From Crossiella sp. SN42 (lineage in GTDB: Bacteria; Actinomycetota; Actinomycetes; Mycobacteriales; Pseudonocardiaceae): a stretch of DNA of 64,000 nt. Numbering within the stretch: position 1 is the first letter of the stretch; each line of letters starts with the position of its first letter. The translations under genes and the position numbers were made by a program. Under the pieces are notes generated by a model. It searched no databases. It saw nothing but the letters and a program-made list of their open reading frames with translations, and was not told the origin of the DNA. The DNA is taken from contig NZ_JAMHIV010000011.1 of NCBI RefSeq assembly GCF_023897065.1, forward strand, positions 124,001-188,000. The letters are read 5' to 3'. Positions 33,767-43,789 of the stretch are shown piece by piece.

Positions 33767-34723
33767 CTAACGAAGCTTGGGGTCGAGTGCTTCCCGGACC
33801 GCGTCGCCGAGCATGACGAACGCGAGCACGGTGATCACCAGGAATCCGGCGGGGAAGTACAGCAGGTGCGGCGCGATGCGGATGTAGTCGCGCGCGTCGG
33901 CGATCATCACGCCCCAGGACACCGCGGGCGCCCGCAGGCCGAGGCCGAGGAACGACAGGGTCGCCTCGGCGCCGATGAACGCGCCCAGCGCGATCGTGCC
34001 GTAGACCAGCACGGGCGCCAGGCAGTTCGGCAGCAGGTGCTTGATGATGATCCGGCTGTTGCTCGCGCCCAGGGCGCGCGCGGCCTTCACGAAGTCCTGC
34101 TGCTTCACCGTGATCGCGGCCGATCTCATGATCCGCATGGCCACCGGCCAGGACAGCAGCGCGATGGAGAACACCACCAGGCTGACGATGGTGAACGCGT
34201 CGGCCGAGACGCCGGAGAGGAACGCGGACAGGATCACGATCGCGCCCAGCACGAACGGCAGGCCGAAGAAGATGTCCGCGATCCGGGACAGCACCGCGTC
34301 CACCCAGCCGCCGAAGAAGCCGCTGAGCAGGCCCATGATGCCGCCGATGAGCACGGTGGCCAGGGTGGACATGACACCCACCAGGATCGACCACCTGGTG
34401 CCGTAGACCACGCGGGCGAAGATGTCCTTGCCCTGGGTGTCGTAGCCGAACCAGGCTTCGGCCGACGGCGCGACGCGGGAGCGCTGCAGGTCGCCGACGT
34501 CCGGGTCCACCGAGGTGAACAGCCAGGGGAAGGCGGCGACGATCAGCAGGAACAGGATCACCGCGCCGGAGATGATGAACATGGGCCTGCGGCGCAGGTC
34601 CCGCCACGCGTCGGACCAGAGACTGCGGGGCTTGTCCTGTGCGGTGGAAGCGTGCTCGGCGTCCGAGACCATCTGGTGGGCCTCGATGGTGGAGCCGGCA
34701 GCGGCAGCAGACGGGTCAGTCAT
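33767..34723 (-). CDS. oppC: Oligopeptide ABC transporter permease (OppC-type)
   Basis: 318 residues with about six membrane segments. A long cytoplasmic N-terminus (about 40 residues) precedes the first helix. The EAA loop reads FVKAARALGASNSRIIIKHLLPNCLAPV, contacting the ATPase. A conserved FGYDTQGKDIFARVVYGTRWSILVG precedes it, typical of Opp/DppC. The stop is 13 nt before oppD. Confidence 0.9.
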   Translation of the reverse strand: MTDPSAAAAGSTIEAHQMVSDAEHASTAQDKPRSLWSDAWRDLRRRPMFIISGAVILFLLIVAAFPWLFTSVDPDVGDLQRSRVAPSAEAWFGYDTQGKDIFARVVYGTRWSILVGVMSTLATVLIGGIMGLLSGFFGGWVDAVLSRIADIFFGLPFVLGAIVILSAFLSGVSADAFTIVSLVVFSIALLSWPVAMRIMRSAAITVKQQDFVKAARALGASNSRIIIKHLLPNCLAPVLVYGTIALGAFIGAEATLSFLGLGLRAPAVSWGVMIADARDYIRIAPHLLYFPAGFLVITVLAFVMLGDAVREALDPKLR

Positions 34724-35642
34724 AACGGATCCTCGGGTCGAGCACGGCGTAGAGCAGGTCGACGAACAGGTTCACGATCAAGAAGACGATCACCAGCAGG
34801 ACGACCACACCGGTGACGGTGATGCCTTCCTTCTGGAGAATCGACTCGTAGACCAGACCGCCGATCCCGCGGATGCCGAAGATGCCTTCGGTGACGATGG
34901 CCCCGCCCATCAGCGAGCCGAGGTCGGTGCCGAGGAAGGTGATCACCGGAATCACCGAGTTGCGGAGCAGGTGCACCCCGACCACCCGGCTCTGCGGCAG
35001 GCCCTTGGCCACCGCGGTCCGGACGTAGTCGGCGCGCTTGTTCTCCGCGATCGAGGTGCGGGTCAACCGGGTCACGTACGCCATGGAGAGACTGCCCAGC
35101 ACGAAGCCAGGCACCAGTAGCTCGGCGAAGGTCGGATCCTCTGACACCACGGTCGGGATGATCTCCAGCTGGAAGCCCAGCACCTGCTGCAGCACGAAGC
35201 CGGTGACGAAGGTGGGCAGGGAGATCAGGAACAGGGTGGAGACCAGGACCAGGTTGTCCAGGAAGCCACGGCCGCGCAGGCCGGTCAGCACACCGGCGAT
35301 GACGCCGATGACGGCCTCGATCAGCACCGCGACCAGCGCGAGCTTGACCGAGACGGGGTAGCGCAGCGCGATCAGCTCACCGACCGAGGTGCCGGAGAAG
35401 GTCTCGCCGAAGTCACCCTGGAACAGGCCGCCGAGGTACTTGAAGTACTGGACGACGATGTTGTCGTTGAGGTTGAACTTCTCCGTCATCTGCACGATGA
35501 AGGCGTCCGGACAACGACGATCGCCGCACATGGCGGCGAACGGGTCACCGGGCAGGGCCCAGACCAACGCGTAGATGAGGAAGGTCGTCCCGAGGAAGAC
35601 CGGGATCAGTTGAAGCAGGCGCCGAATCACATAGCGGCCCAT
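34716..35642 (-). CDS. oppB: Oligopeptide ABC transporter permease (OppB-type)
   Basis: 308 residues with six membrane segments, starting MGRYVIRRLLQLIPVFLGTTFLIYAL, the usual Opp/DppB beginning. The EAA loop is YVRTAVAKGLPQSRVVGVHLLRNSVIPV. It overlaps oppC by 8 nt. Separated from oppA by a 71-nt gap with a hairpin. Confidence 0.9.
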   Translation of the reverse strand: MGRYVIRRLLQLIPVFLGTTFLIYALVWALPGDPFAAMCGDRRCPDAFIVQMTEKFNLNDNIVVQYFKYLGGLFQGDFGETFSGTSVGELIALRYPVSVKLALVAVLIEAVIGVIAGVLTGLRGRGFLDNLVLVSTLFLISLPTFVTGFVLQQVLGFQLEIIPTVVSEDPTFAELLVPGFVLGSLSMAYVTRLTRTSIAENKRADYVRTAVAKGLPQSRVVGVHLLRNSVIPVITFLGTDLGSLMGGAIVTEGIFGIRGIGGLVYESILQKEGITVTGVVVLLVIVFLIVNLFVDLLYAVLDPRIRYD

Positions 35643-35667
35643 GAACGAGAACTCCTCTACCGCGATC

Positions 35668-35699
35668 GGGGCTGGCCCACGACATTGTGGACCAGCCCC
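35668..35699 (-). terminator. Hairpin between oppA and oppB
   Basis: 13-bp stem (arms 35668-35680 and 35687-35699) with one G-U pair and a 6-nt loop, directly after the oppA stop. Partial termination here would give more binding protein than permease, a common arrangement. No T-run follows. Confidence 0.65.
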
Positions 35700-35713
35700 G
35701 TTCTAGCTAGTGA

Positions 35714-37345
35714 TCAGGCAACCTCGACGGTCGAGAGGTCGAGTTCGCGGTAGGCGTTCATCTGCACGTTCTTCAGCTTGGTGGACCAGCCGAACTGCGA
35801 GGTGGTGTTCCACAGCGGGATGGCCGGCATGTCCTGGGCGATCAGCTTCTCCGCCTCGTGGTAGAGCTTGTAGCTCTCCGCCTCGGTCGGGGCGCGGTCG
35901 GCCTCGGCCAGCTTGGCGTCCACCGCCGGGCTGGAGTAGCCACCGTCGTTGGAGGAGCCACCGGTGCGGTACAGCGGGTTCAGGAAGCTCTCCACCGACG
36001 GGTAGTCGGCGATCCAGCCACCGCGGTAGACCTGGGTCATCTCGTGCGCGTTGATCTTCTTCCGGATCTCACCGAAGGTGGCGACCGGGGCGAAGGTGCA
36101 CTCCAGGTTCAGCGCGGACTTGATCTGGCCACAGGCGGCCTCGATCCACTCCTTGTGCCCGCCGTCGGCGTTGGAGGTGATCTCCAGCTTGCCCTTGAAG
36201 CCGCTCTTGTCGAACAGCTCCTTGGCCTTGGCCGGGTTGTGCTCGCACAGCTCGCCGCAGGCGCCCGGCTGCCAGCCGGTCGTGCCCTCGACCGCGTAAC
36301 CGCTGGTGGGCTTCCGGTTGCCTTCGAAGATCTTCTCGGTGATCTCCTTGCGGTTGATCGCCATGGAGATCGCCTGGCGGAAGTCCTTGTTCTGGTACTT
36401 CGGGTCGTACAGCGGGAAGTTCAGGATCTGGATGATCAGACCCGCCTGGGACTTGGACCGGTCCTTCAGGTCCGTCTTCCACAGGTTCCCGGCCAGGCCC
36501 GAGGGCGGGATGGTGTCGAGGAAGTCGAGCTGGTTGCCCTTGACCGCCGCGTAGGCCGCCTCGGTGCCGGTGTAGATGGCGACCTTGACCTTCTTGATCT
36601 TCGGCTTGTCGTCGCCCTTGTAGTCCTCGTAGCGCTCAAGCTTGATGTCCTGCTTGGGCGTGCGGGAGATGAACTTCCAGGGGCCGTTGCCGATCGGGGC
36701 GGCCTCGTAGCCCTTCTGGTCGGTGAAGAACTTGTCCGGCAGCGGCATGTAGGCCGAGTAGCCGAGCTTGACCTTGAAGATCACGTGCGGCTCGGTGAAG
36801 TCCACGGTGAAGGTGGTGTCGTCGACGACCTTGAGGCCGGACATCTCCTTGGCCTTGGGCTCAGGAGCCTTCTGCGGACCGTCGGTGCCGTCCGGGTCCA
36901 CGGTGTTGACGTCGCGGAAGCCCTTGATCTGCTCGAAGAAGCTGGCCGACTGCTGCCCGTTGGGCGAGTAGGCGGTGTAGTTCCAGGCCTTGACGAAGTT
37001 CTCGGCCTTGACGGGGGTGCCGTCGTGGAACTTCCAGCCCTGCTTGAGCTTGATCGTGTACTGGTCGGGCTTGGTCAGCTCGATGGACTCCGCCATCGCG
37101 TTCTTGACCTCGAAGGTGTTGGTGTACGTCACCAAGCCGGTGAAGATCGACTGAACCACCTTGCCACCACCGGTCTCGGTGGTGTTGCCCGGCACGAGCG
37201 GGTTCTCCGGCTCCGTGCCGAAGATGCTGACCTCAGTGGTCTCGTTGCTGTTGCCCGACGAGTTGCCGCCGCCGCCACAAGCCGTCAAGACCAACGACGC
37301 CGCGACCGGCACCGCGATCAAGGACAGCGCGCGTCCCTTCCGCAT
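35714..37345 (-). CDS. oppA: Oligopeptide-binding lipoprotein (SBP family 5)
   Basis: 543 residues. It captures peptides outside the membrane for the OppBCDF importer. The signal peptide ends in a lipobox LTAC, so it is a lipoprotein; a Gly/Asn/Ser-rich linker follows. Family 5 features include VQSIFTGLVTYTNTFEVKNAMAES, YTIKLKQGWKFHDGTPVKAENFVKAWNY and FRQAISMAINRKEI. ATG 37345 is preferred because GGGAGGACG precedes it; 36 further in-frame upstream codons lack a ribosome site. First gene of the opp operon. Confidence 0.92.
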   Translation of the reverse strand: MRKGRALSLIAVPVAASLVLTACGGGGNSSGNSNETTEVSIFGTEPENPLVPGNTTETGGGKVVQSIFTGLVTYTNTFEVKNAMAESIELTKPDQYTIKLKQGWKFHDGTPVKAENFVKAWNYTAYSPNGQQSASFFEQIKGFRDVNTVDPDGTDGPQKAPEPKAKEMSGLKVVDDTTFTVDFTEPHVIFKVKLGYSAYMPLPDKFFTDQKGYEAAPIGNGPWKFISRTPKQDIKLERYEDYKGDDKPKIKKVKVAIYTGTEAAYAAVKGNQLDFLDTIPPSGLAGNLWKTDLKDRSKSQAGLIIQILNFPLYDPKYQNKDFRQAISMAINRKEITEKIFEGNRKPTSGYAVEGTTGWQPGACGELCEHNPAKAKELFDKSGFKGKLEITSNADGGHKEWIEAACGQIKSALNLECTFAPVATFGEIRKKINAHEMTQVYRGGWIADYPSVESFLNPLYRTGGSSNDGGYSSPAVDAKLAEADRAPTEAESYKLYHEAEKLIAQDMPAIPLWNTTSQFGWSTKLKNVQMNAYRELDLSTVEVA

Positions 37346-37563
37346 GAACGTCCTCCCACCTACACGGCGCGCCACACGAGAACGTTCGTGAGCGCCACCC
37401 GAACGGCCGCGGGAACCCTTCCCGAACCGTGAGAGGGACCGTAATCGGCTCAACCCAACGAACTACACCTGGGGGCGGTCACAAAGCGGTCACGATCGTC
37501 AATTTTGTCAACTGAATAACAAGTTACAACTACGGAAAGTAACCGGAATCTTCACGGAAAGAT

Positions 37564-37585
37564 GTCCGTCAATCGATTGACGGAC
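37564..37585. promoter_or_regulatory. Perfect 22-bp palindrome between ppx and oppA
   Basis: A perfect palindrome with no central spacer, core CAATCGATTG and arms starting GTCCGT. It lies 6 nt after the ppx stop and about 220 nt upstream of oppA. It could be the ppx terminator (9-bp stem with a 4-nt loop) or an operator. Confidence 0.5.
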
Positions 37586-37591
37586 TGTCCC

Positions 37592-38545
37592 TCAAACGAC
37601 CGACAACGCGATGCCGTCGAGAATGTCGTGCTCACTGACGACCAGCTCGGTGATTCCAGCCCGTTCGCGCAGTTCTTCGGCGATCTTGGCGACCACTAAC
37701 GCACCGCCACCGATGACGTCGACCCGGCCCGGGTGCATGACCGGAAGGGCGGCCCGCTCCTCCCGCGAGAGGGTGAGCAGGAGTTCGATGGTCTCGTGCA
37801 GCTCGCCCATCTGGAGTCTTGACAGGTGGATGGCCGCCGAGTCGTAGCTCGGCAGGCCCTTGGCGATGCCGGACAGGGTGGTCACCGTGCCGGCCAGGCC
37901 GATCCAGGTGCGGGCGGAGCTGACGTCCACCGCGGCGAAGGCCTCGGCCAGCGCGGCGCTGATCACCCGCTCGGCCTCGGCGCGCTGGTCAGCGGTGGGC
38001 GGGTCGTCCGGCAGGCAGCGCTCGGTCAGCCGCACGCAGCCGATGTCCACCGAACGGGCCGAGGTGACCTTGGCCCGGACGCCGTCCCACTCGCCCAGCA
38101 CGATCTCGGTGGAGCCGCCGCCGAGGTCGACCACCACGAAGGGGCCTTCCTCGGGCTCCAGATCGCCCACAGCGCCGGTGAAGGACAGGGTCGCTTCCGT
38201 CTGCCCGGTGATGACCTCGGCGTCCACACCGAGCGTCTCACGGACCATCGCGAAGAAGTCCTCGCGGTTGTCCGCATCCCTCGTGGCCGAGGTGGCCACC
38301 ATGCGCACCCGTTCCACGCCCTTGCGGCGCAGGATGGCGGTGTAATCCACGAGAGCGGCTTTGGTACGCGCCAGGGCTTCCGGCGCGAGCACGCCGGTGG
38401 CGTCCACGCCCTGCCCGAGCCGCACGATGCGCATCTCCCGGTGCACGTCGCGCAGCCAGCGGCTGCCGTCCTCGCGCTCGGAGACGTCGGCCACCAGCAG
38501 CCGGATCGAGTTCGTCCCGCAGTCGATCGCACCAACCCGCGGCAT
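37592..38545 (-). CDS. ppx: Ppx/GppA family phosphatase
   Basis: 317 residues. Exopolyphosphatase / pppGpp phosphatase family, in the ASKHA fold: GAIDCGTNSIRLLVADV (phosphate-binding loop) and FVVVDLGGGSTEIVLG. The length matches short actinobacterial forms such as Rv1026 rather than the 500-residue E. coli enzymes. Next to DUF501 and eno, the usual place in Actinobacteria, although here a transglycosylase and an endonuclease-like gene have come in between. Confidence 0.9.
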   Translation of the reverse strand: MPRVGAIDCGTNSIRLLVADVSEREDGSRWLRDVHREMRIVRLGQGVDATGVLAPEALARTKAALVDYTAILRRKGVERVRMVATSATRDADNREDFFAMVRETLGVDAEVITGQTEATLSFTGAVGDLEPEEGPFVVVDLGGGSTEIVLGEWDGVRAKVTSARSVDIGCVRLTERCLPDDPPTADQRAEAERVISAALAEAFAAVDVSSARTWIGLAGTVTTLSGIAKGLPSYDSAAIHLSRLQMGELHETIELLLTLSREERAALPVMHPGRVDVIGGGALVVAKIAEELRERAGITELVVSEHDILDGIALSVV

Positions 38546-38581
38546 AGCCCACCCCTGTTTCGCGAACCTTCCGCGGCAACC

Positions 38582-39859
38582 CTACTTCGGCGGCGCGACC
38601 GCGTCCGTCTTGGCCACCGCGGGCGCCTTCTCCGGCTCGCCGGAGGCGACCGGGGTCGGCGAGACGCACGCGCCGGGCGTGGTCGTGGTGGCGGTCGAGG
38701 TGGGGGTGCCGGTCGGCGTCGTCGTGGTGGTGGTCGTGGTGCAGGTGGGCGTCTTCGACGTGGTGGTGGTCGTGGTCGTCGTCGTGGTGGTGGTCGTCGT
38801 GGTCGTAGTCGTCGTGGTGGTCGTGGTGGTGGTCGTCGTCGTGGTGGTGCCGGAGGAGGACGAGCTGGTCGTCGTCGTGGTGGTCGTGGTGCCCGGGTCC
38901 GGCGGCGGGTTGTTCGGCGGCGGGTTCACCCCGGCCTGCGGCGGCGGCTGGGTCAGGCTGGGGTCAGTGGGCACCACCGGGTCGTCCGAGGTCACGTCCA
39001 CGCCGCTGGCGTAGCGCTCCATCCAGGACAGCACCTTGGTCACGTAGGCGTTGGAGTGGTTGTAGCGGAAGACCGCGGCGGCCAGCTGGGCGGGCACGGC
39101 CAGGTCGAGGCCGCCGGAGCACAGGTAGTTGCCCGCGCCCAGGGTGGCGTCGTAGATGTTGTTCGGGTCGAACCGGCCGTCGCCGTTGCCGTCGGCGGCG
39201 TACCCGCGCCAGGTGCCCGGGATGAACTGCATCGGGCCGACCGCGCGGTCCCAGGCGGTGTCGCCGTCCAGCGCGCCGCCATCGGTGTCCCTGATCGCGG
39301 CGAAGCCGGGGCCGCCGGAGAGCTGCGGGCCCAGGATGCGCGGGATCGCGTTGCCGCTGGCGTCCAGGTGCGCGCCGAAGATCCGGGCGTGGTTGGTCTC
39401 GATCTTGCCGATGCCGGCCAGCAGCGACCAGTGCAGATGACAACCGGACTTGGTGACCGCCAGGGTCTGCGCGGCCCGCTGGTAGGCCTGCAGCACGGTG
39501 CCGGGGATGTCGTTGCCGGTGGTGGCATTGGTGCCGGGGTCGGTGAGGTCGGAGGGCAGCGGCGCGGCGGGGTCGCGCAGGGCCGCGATCAGCTCGGGGC
39601 TGACCGAGTCCGCGCTGGGCAGCGCGCCGTTGACCGCGATGTTGTCGTTGTTCTGCAGCAGCGCCAGGATGTTGCTCGCGCCGGGCGCCTGGATGCCGCT
39701 GACGTCGGCGACCGGGAGGAAGCCGAGGCCGCCGCCACCGGCCAGCAGCCCTGGGGTGACCATGGCCGCGCCGACGGTGGCCGCGGCGAGCAGTCTCCGA
39801 CCCTTGCGCCGTTTCCGTGTCGTCGCCGCCACGAAGCCAGGCCCGTTCGGAGCACCCAC
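38582..39859 (-). CDS. Lytic transglycosylase with a Thr-rich tail
   Basis: 425 residues. It cleaves peptidoglycan strands. An N-terminal membrane/signal segment (about 20-45) is followed by an SLT/MltB-like domain with GIGKIETNHARIFG (catalytic Glu), DTDGGALDGDTAWDRAVGPMQFIPGTWRGYAADGNGDG and YLCSGG. The tail (about 290-425) is Pro-rich and then dominated by Thr, with one run of more than 30 Thr encoded at about 38757-38849, probably a wall-spanning, glycosylatable stalk. GTG 39859 is chosen with GGAGAGG upstream; TTG 39865 is an alternative. Confidence 0.88.
   Translation of the reverse strand: MGAPNGPGFVAATTRKRRKGRRLLAAATVGAAMVTPGLLAGGGGLGFLPVADVSGIQAPGASNILALLQNNDNIAVNGALPSADSVSPELIAALRDPAAPLPSDLTDPGTNATTGNDIPGTVLQAYQRAAQTLAVTKSGCHLHWSLLAGIGKIETNHARIFGAHLDASGNAIPRILGPQLSGGPGFAAIRDTDGGALDGDTAWDRAVGPMQFIPGTWRGYAADGNGDGRFDPNNIYDATLGAGNYLCSGGLDLAVPAQLAAAVFRYNHSNAYVTKVLSWMERYASGVDVTSDDPVVPTDPSLTQPPPQAGVNPPPNNPPPDPGTTTTTTTTSSSSSGTTTTTTTTTTTTTTTTTTTTTTTTTTTTTTSKTPTCTTTTTTTTPTGTPTSTATTTTPGACVSPTPVASGEPEKAPAVAKTDAVAPPK
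38757..38849. repeat. Trinucleotide tract encoding poly-Thr
   Basis: On the plus strand an almost unbroken run of GTG/GTC triplets, which on the minus strand gives Thr codons (mostly ACC and ACG). The mix of synonymous codons suggests selection for Thr rather than simple slippage, although slippage may change its length. Confidence 0.75.
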
Positions 39860-40048
39860 GTACAACCTCTCCTCACATCCGCGGCCGGACGACGGCCGTG
39901 CCCCCCAGTGTTGCCGCCGCCAGCCTGCCTGATCAGCGAAGCCGTGTCACCGGCTCTCACCGTACTGAGCACAACGACGCGGTACCAGGAATGTCACGTA
40001 ACACGACCGGAACCGTCCAACTGAATACAACCGGGTCATCACCGGCAC

Positions 40049-40609
40049 TTATCGGCGGCGGAGCGAGACGAGATCCGCGGGCGACAGCGTGACGGTGAAG
40101 GGCTCGCGCAGGGTGACCGTCTCCTCGCCGCGGGCGAATGCGACCTCCGCATAGCGCCCATCCCGCAAATGCCAGCAACGCAAGACCGGTTCGTCCGGAT
40201 CGACCACCCAATAGTTCGGACATCCGGCCGCCTGCATACGCGCTCGTTTCAGTTCAAGGTCGAATCGCCTGGTGCTCGGCGAGAAAACCTCGACCGCGAG
40301 CACCGGCGGGCCGAACAGGCCGCGGTCGGTCCAGTCCTCGACCCGGGCGATCACCACGTCCGGGATGAGCACGGTGTCCTCGGCCAGCACCACGTCCACC
40401 GGCGCGGGCAGGATCTCCAGCCCGTCCGGGCAGTGCGGCTCCAGCGCCATGATCAACCGCAGGATGGCGCGCTGGTGGAGTGGGCGGGGTGACGGGCTCA
40501 CGGTGAGCACCCCGTCCACCAACTCGTAGCGGTGACCGTCATGAGGCATCGCCTCCAGGTCCAGCCGCGTCAAGGGCCTGCTGTGGGGAAGCGCGGGGAC
40601 ACTACCCAT
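40049..40609 (-). CDS. Uma2/DUF820 family endonuclease-like protein
   Basis: 186 residues. DUF820 has a PD-(D/E)XK nuclease-like fold. Motifs: DGHRYELVDGVLTVSPSP, LIPDVVIAR, PPVLAVEVFSPSTRRFDLELKRARMQAAGCPNYWVVDPDEP, carrying the D-ExF-K pattern of the fold. Many paralogues occur in actinomycetes and cyanobacteria; the function is unknown. It breaks the conserved ppx-DUF501 order. ATG 40609 is chosen as the most family-like start. Confidence 0.82.
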   Translation of the reverse strand: MGSVPALPHSRPLTRLDLEAMPHDGHRYELVDGVLTVSPSPRPLHQRAILRLIMALEPHCPDGLEILPAPVDVVLAEDTVLIPDVVIARVEDWTDRGLFGPPVLAVEVFSPSTRRFDLELKRARMQAAGCPNYWVVDPDEPVLRCWHLRDGRYAEVAFARGEETVTLREPFTVTLSPADLVSLRRR

Positions 40610-40753
40610 GGTGGCTGCCCTCCCGCTCGCGATCCACCCTCGTTGCAGGGCGGTGACCTGGTCAGACCCGCGTGCCGGGCACGGGAGTTGCGAGTGTATC
40701 GACTCGACCGGGGTAGCCGCGGGCGGCAAGTTCCCCAGAGAGCCGAGCGTGGG

Positions 40754-41278
40754 CTACACGCAGCTACCGGAGCGCCACCAGTCGCCCAGCCGATCGGCCG
40801 ATTCATCACCGAACGGGTTCACTCCCCGCCCACAGGCAAGTGCGTGTGCAACTTGTACGTGCAAGCACTTGACCCGGTCCGGCATGCCGCCCGCGGTGAC
40901 CTTCGTGCCCAGCGGCTCGATCGAGTCGCGCTCGGCGAGATAGCTCTCGTGCGCCTTCAGGTACTGGTCAGCAAGGCCCTGGTCGGCTTCGAGGCGGTCG
41001 GTCATCTCCTTCATCAGACCGGAGGCCTCCTGGGTGCCCAACATCGAGTTCACCCTGGGGCAGGTCGAGTAGTACATGGTGGGGAACGGGGTGCCGTCGT
41101 CCAACCGGGGGTTCGTCTGGAGCACCGCCGGGTTGCCACACGGACAGCGGTACGCCACCGCCCGCACACCTCGCGGCGACCGGCCCAGCTGCGCGGTCAC
41201 CGCCGCGCGGTCGGCCTCGGTCAGCTCCTCCCGCACCGGCGGCACGTCCAGCCCCAGGCGCGGTTTTTCCTCACTCAC
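40754..41278 (-). CDS. DUF501 domain protein
   Basis: 174 residues. Conserved actinobacterial protein of unknown role, equivalent by position to Rv1025. Typical motifs: AVAYRCPCGNPAVLQTNPRLDDGTPFPTMYYSTCPRVNSMLGTQEASG and VKCLHVQVAHALACGRGVNPFGDE. The conserved Cys pairs suggest metal binding. The GTG start overlaps the stop of the ftsB-like gene (GTGA), so the two are coupled. Confidence 0.9.
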   Translation of the reverse strand: MSEEKPRLGLDVPPVREELTEADRAAVTAQLGRSPRGVRAVAYRCPCGNPAVLQTNPRLDDGTPFPTMYYSTCPRVNSMLGTQEASGLMKEMTDRLEADQGLADQYLKAHESYLAERDSIEPLGTKVTAGGMPDRVKCLHVQVAHALACGRGVNPFGDESADRLGDWWRSGSCV

Positions 41279-41898
41279 GAACCACTCCCGGTGATCGATT
41301 CCCACAGCTGGTCGTACCACGGTTTGTCGCTCTTGCGCTGCTCCGACTCCTCGGGCGCGGCCGGGGTGGCCGGCTGCGGCAGCTGCACGACGTAAGGCGT
41401 CTCGCCGGGCCGCACGTAGCGCAGCCTGCGCCTGGCCTCGGCCTCGATCTGGGTCGGGTCGGAGAGCTGGGTCTTGCGCTCCTCGAGCTGCTTGGCCTGC
41501 TCGTTGAGCTGCCGGACCTTCTCGATCTCGGCCTGCATCTCCGACTTCTGGCTCCAGTAGTTGCGCAGCGGCACCGCGATGGACAGCGTCAGCGCGCAGG
41601 CGATGATCGCCAGCAGCGCCGCCCGCCGCGTGGAGGACAGCTTGAACGCGCCCCCCGGCCCCGCGGTCGGCCTGCGCGACCTGCCGCCTGGGGCGCCGCG
41701 GCGGGTGGTCTCGCTGCGCTCCCTGGCGGCCCGGTCCCGGGCCGGGCGGACCTCCTCGGTGGAGGAGGCCGCCGCGGCGCCGGTCCGGTCCTGCCGTTGC
41801 CACTTGCGGCGCGCGCGCTCCGGCCGTCGCGCCGAGGAGGCGGAGGAGTTCTCCGTCCGCCTGCGCCGCCGCTCCCTGTCGTGCTCGCGCCCCGCCAC
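41275..41898 (-). CDS. ftsB: Septum formation initiator family protein (FtsB/DivIC)
   Basis: 207 residues. Divisome protein with one membrane helix (AALLAIIACALTLSIAVPL, about 90-115), a coiled coil (EIEKVRQLNEQAKQLEERKTQL) and the family end EAEARRRLRYVRPGETPYVVQLP. The N-terminus (about 90 residues) is very Arg-rich and disordered, longer than in E. coli FtsB, as usual in Actinobacteria. Five bases from eno. Confidence 0.9.
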   Translation of the reverse strand: MAGREHDRERRRRRTENSSASSARRPERARRKWQRQDRTGAAAASSTEEVRPARDRAARERSETTRRGAPGGRSRRPTAGPGGAFKLSSTRRAALLAIIACALTLSIAVPLRNYWSQKSEMQAEIEKVRQLNEQAKQLEERKTQLSDPTQIEAEARRRLRYVRPGETPYVVQLPQPATPAAPEESEQRKSDKPWYDQLWESITGSGS

Positions 41899-41903
41899 CG
41901 GGC

Positions 41904-43211
<1,308 letters not shown>

Positions 43212-43401
43212 TCACCCAGCCTGGGACTTGACCACTGCCGAGCCTAGCCGGAGCCCGGCACCGCCCCTGCGGCCAGGATGACGGTTGTGCGGACAAAAAT
43301 CGGGATTTCGCTCTTCGGCGGCGTGGAGGGCCCGACTCGTGTGGATCACGGCCCGGATGGCGGGCGCGCGATCGAGCGAGAAGACGTACCGTGGGGTGAC
43401 T

Positions 43402-43788
43402 ATGACCGAGGGCACCTTCGAGGCTTATCGCAGGGCGGAGTCGCTCCTGGCCGCGAACCGGCCGCTGGACGCGCTGCGCCAGCTGGAGCCCGTCCTGGAG
43501 TCCGATCCGGAGCTGCCCAGTGTTCATCTGCTGGCCGCCAGGTGTTATCTGCACTCCGCGCAGCTGACCAGGGCCGAGCGGGGCTTCCGCCGGGTGCTGG
43601 AGCTGGATCCCACCGACCACTACGCCCGGTTCGCGCTGGGCCGGACCCTGCAACGGCAGAGCAGGCTGTCCGAGGCGATCACCCAGCTGCGGATGGCCGC
43701 GGCCATGCACCCGACGCCGGACTACCTGGAGGCGGTCAACGAGGTGCGGGCCCGGATCATGCTGCGGGAGAAGGACACCGGCACCTGA
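43402..43788 (+). CDS. Tetratricopeptide-repeat protein
   Basis: 128 residues, made almost entirely of three TPR units (RPLDALRQLEPVLESDPELPSVHLLAARCYL; QLTRAERGFRRVLELDPTDHYARFALGRTL; RLSEAITQLRMAAAMHP). A scaffold for protein-protein contacts; partner unknown. ATG 43402 lies just after GTGGGGTGACT; a GTG two codons earlier is possible. It is convergent with the transglycosylase at 43790. Confidence 0.85.
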   Translation: MTEGTFEAYRRAESLLAANRPLDALRQLEPVLESDPELPSVHLLAARCYLHSAQLTRAERGFRRVLELDPTDHYARFALGRTLQRQSRLSEAITQLRMAAAMHPTPDYLEAVNEVRARIMLREKDTGT

Positions 43789-43789
43789 G

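Noticed and set aside
38757-38849. Short repeated units that could look like a CRISPR array
   Set aside because: They are triplets encoding Thr within a protein, without spacers.
40610-40753. Possible RNA gene between the Uma2-like and DUF501 genes
   Set aside because: No cloverleaf or stable stem could be drawn; no evidence for an RNA.
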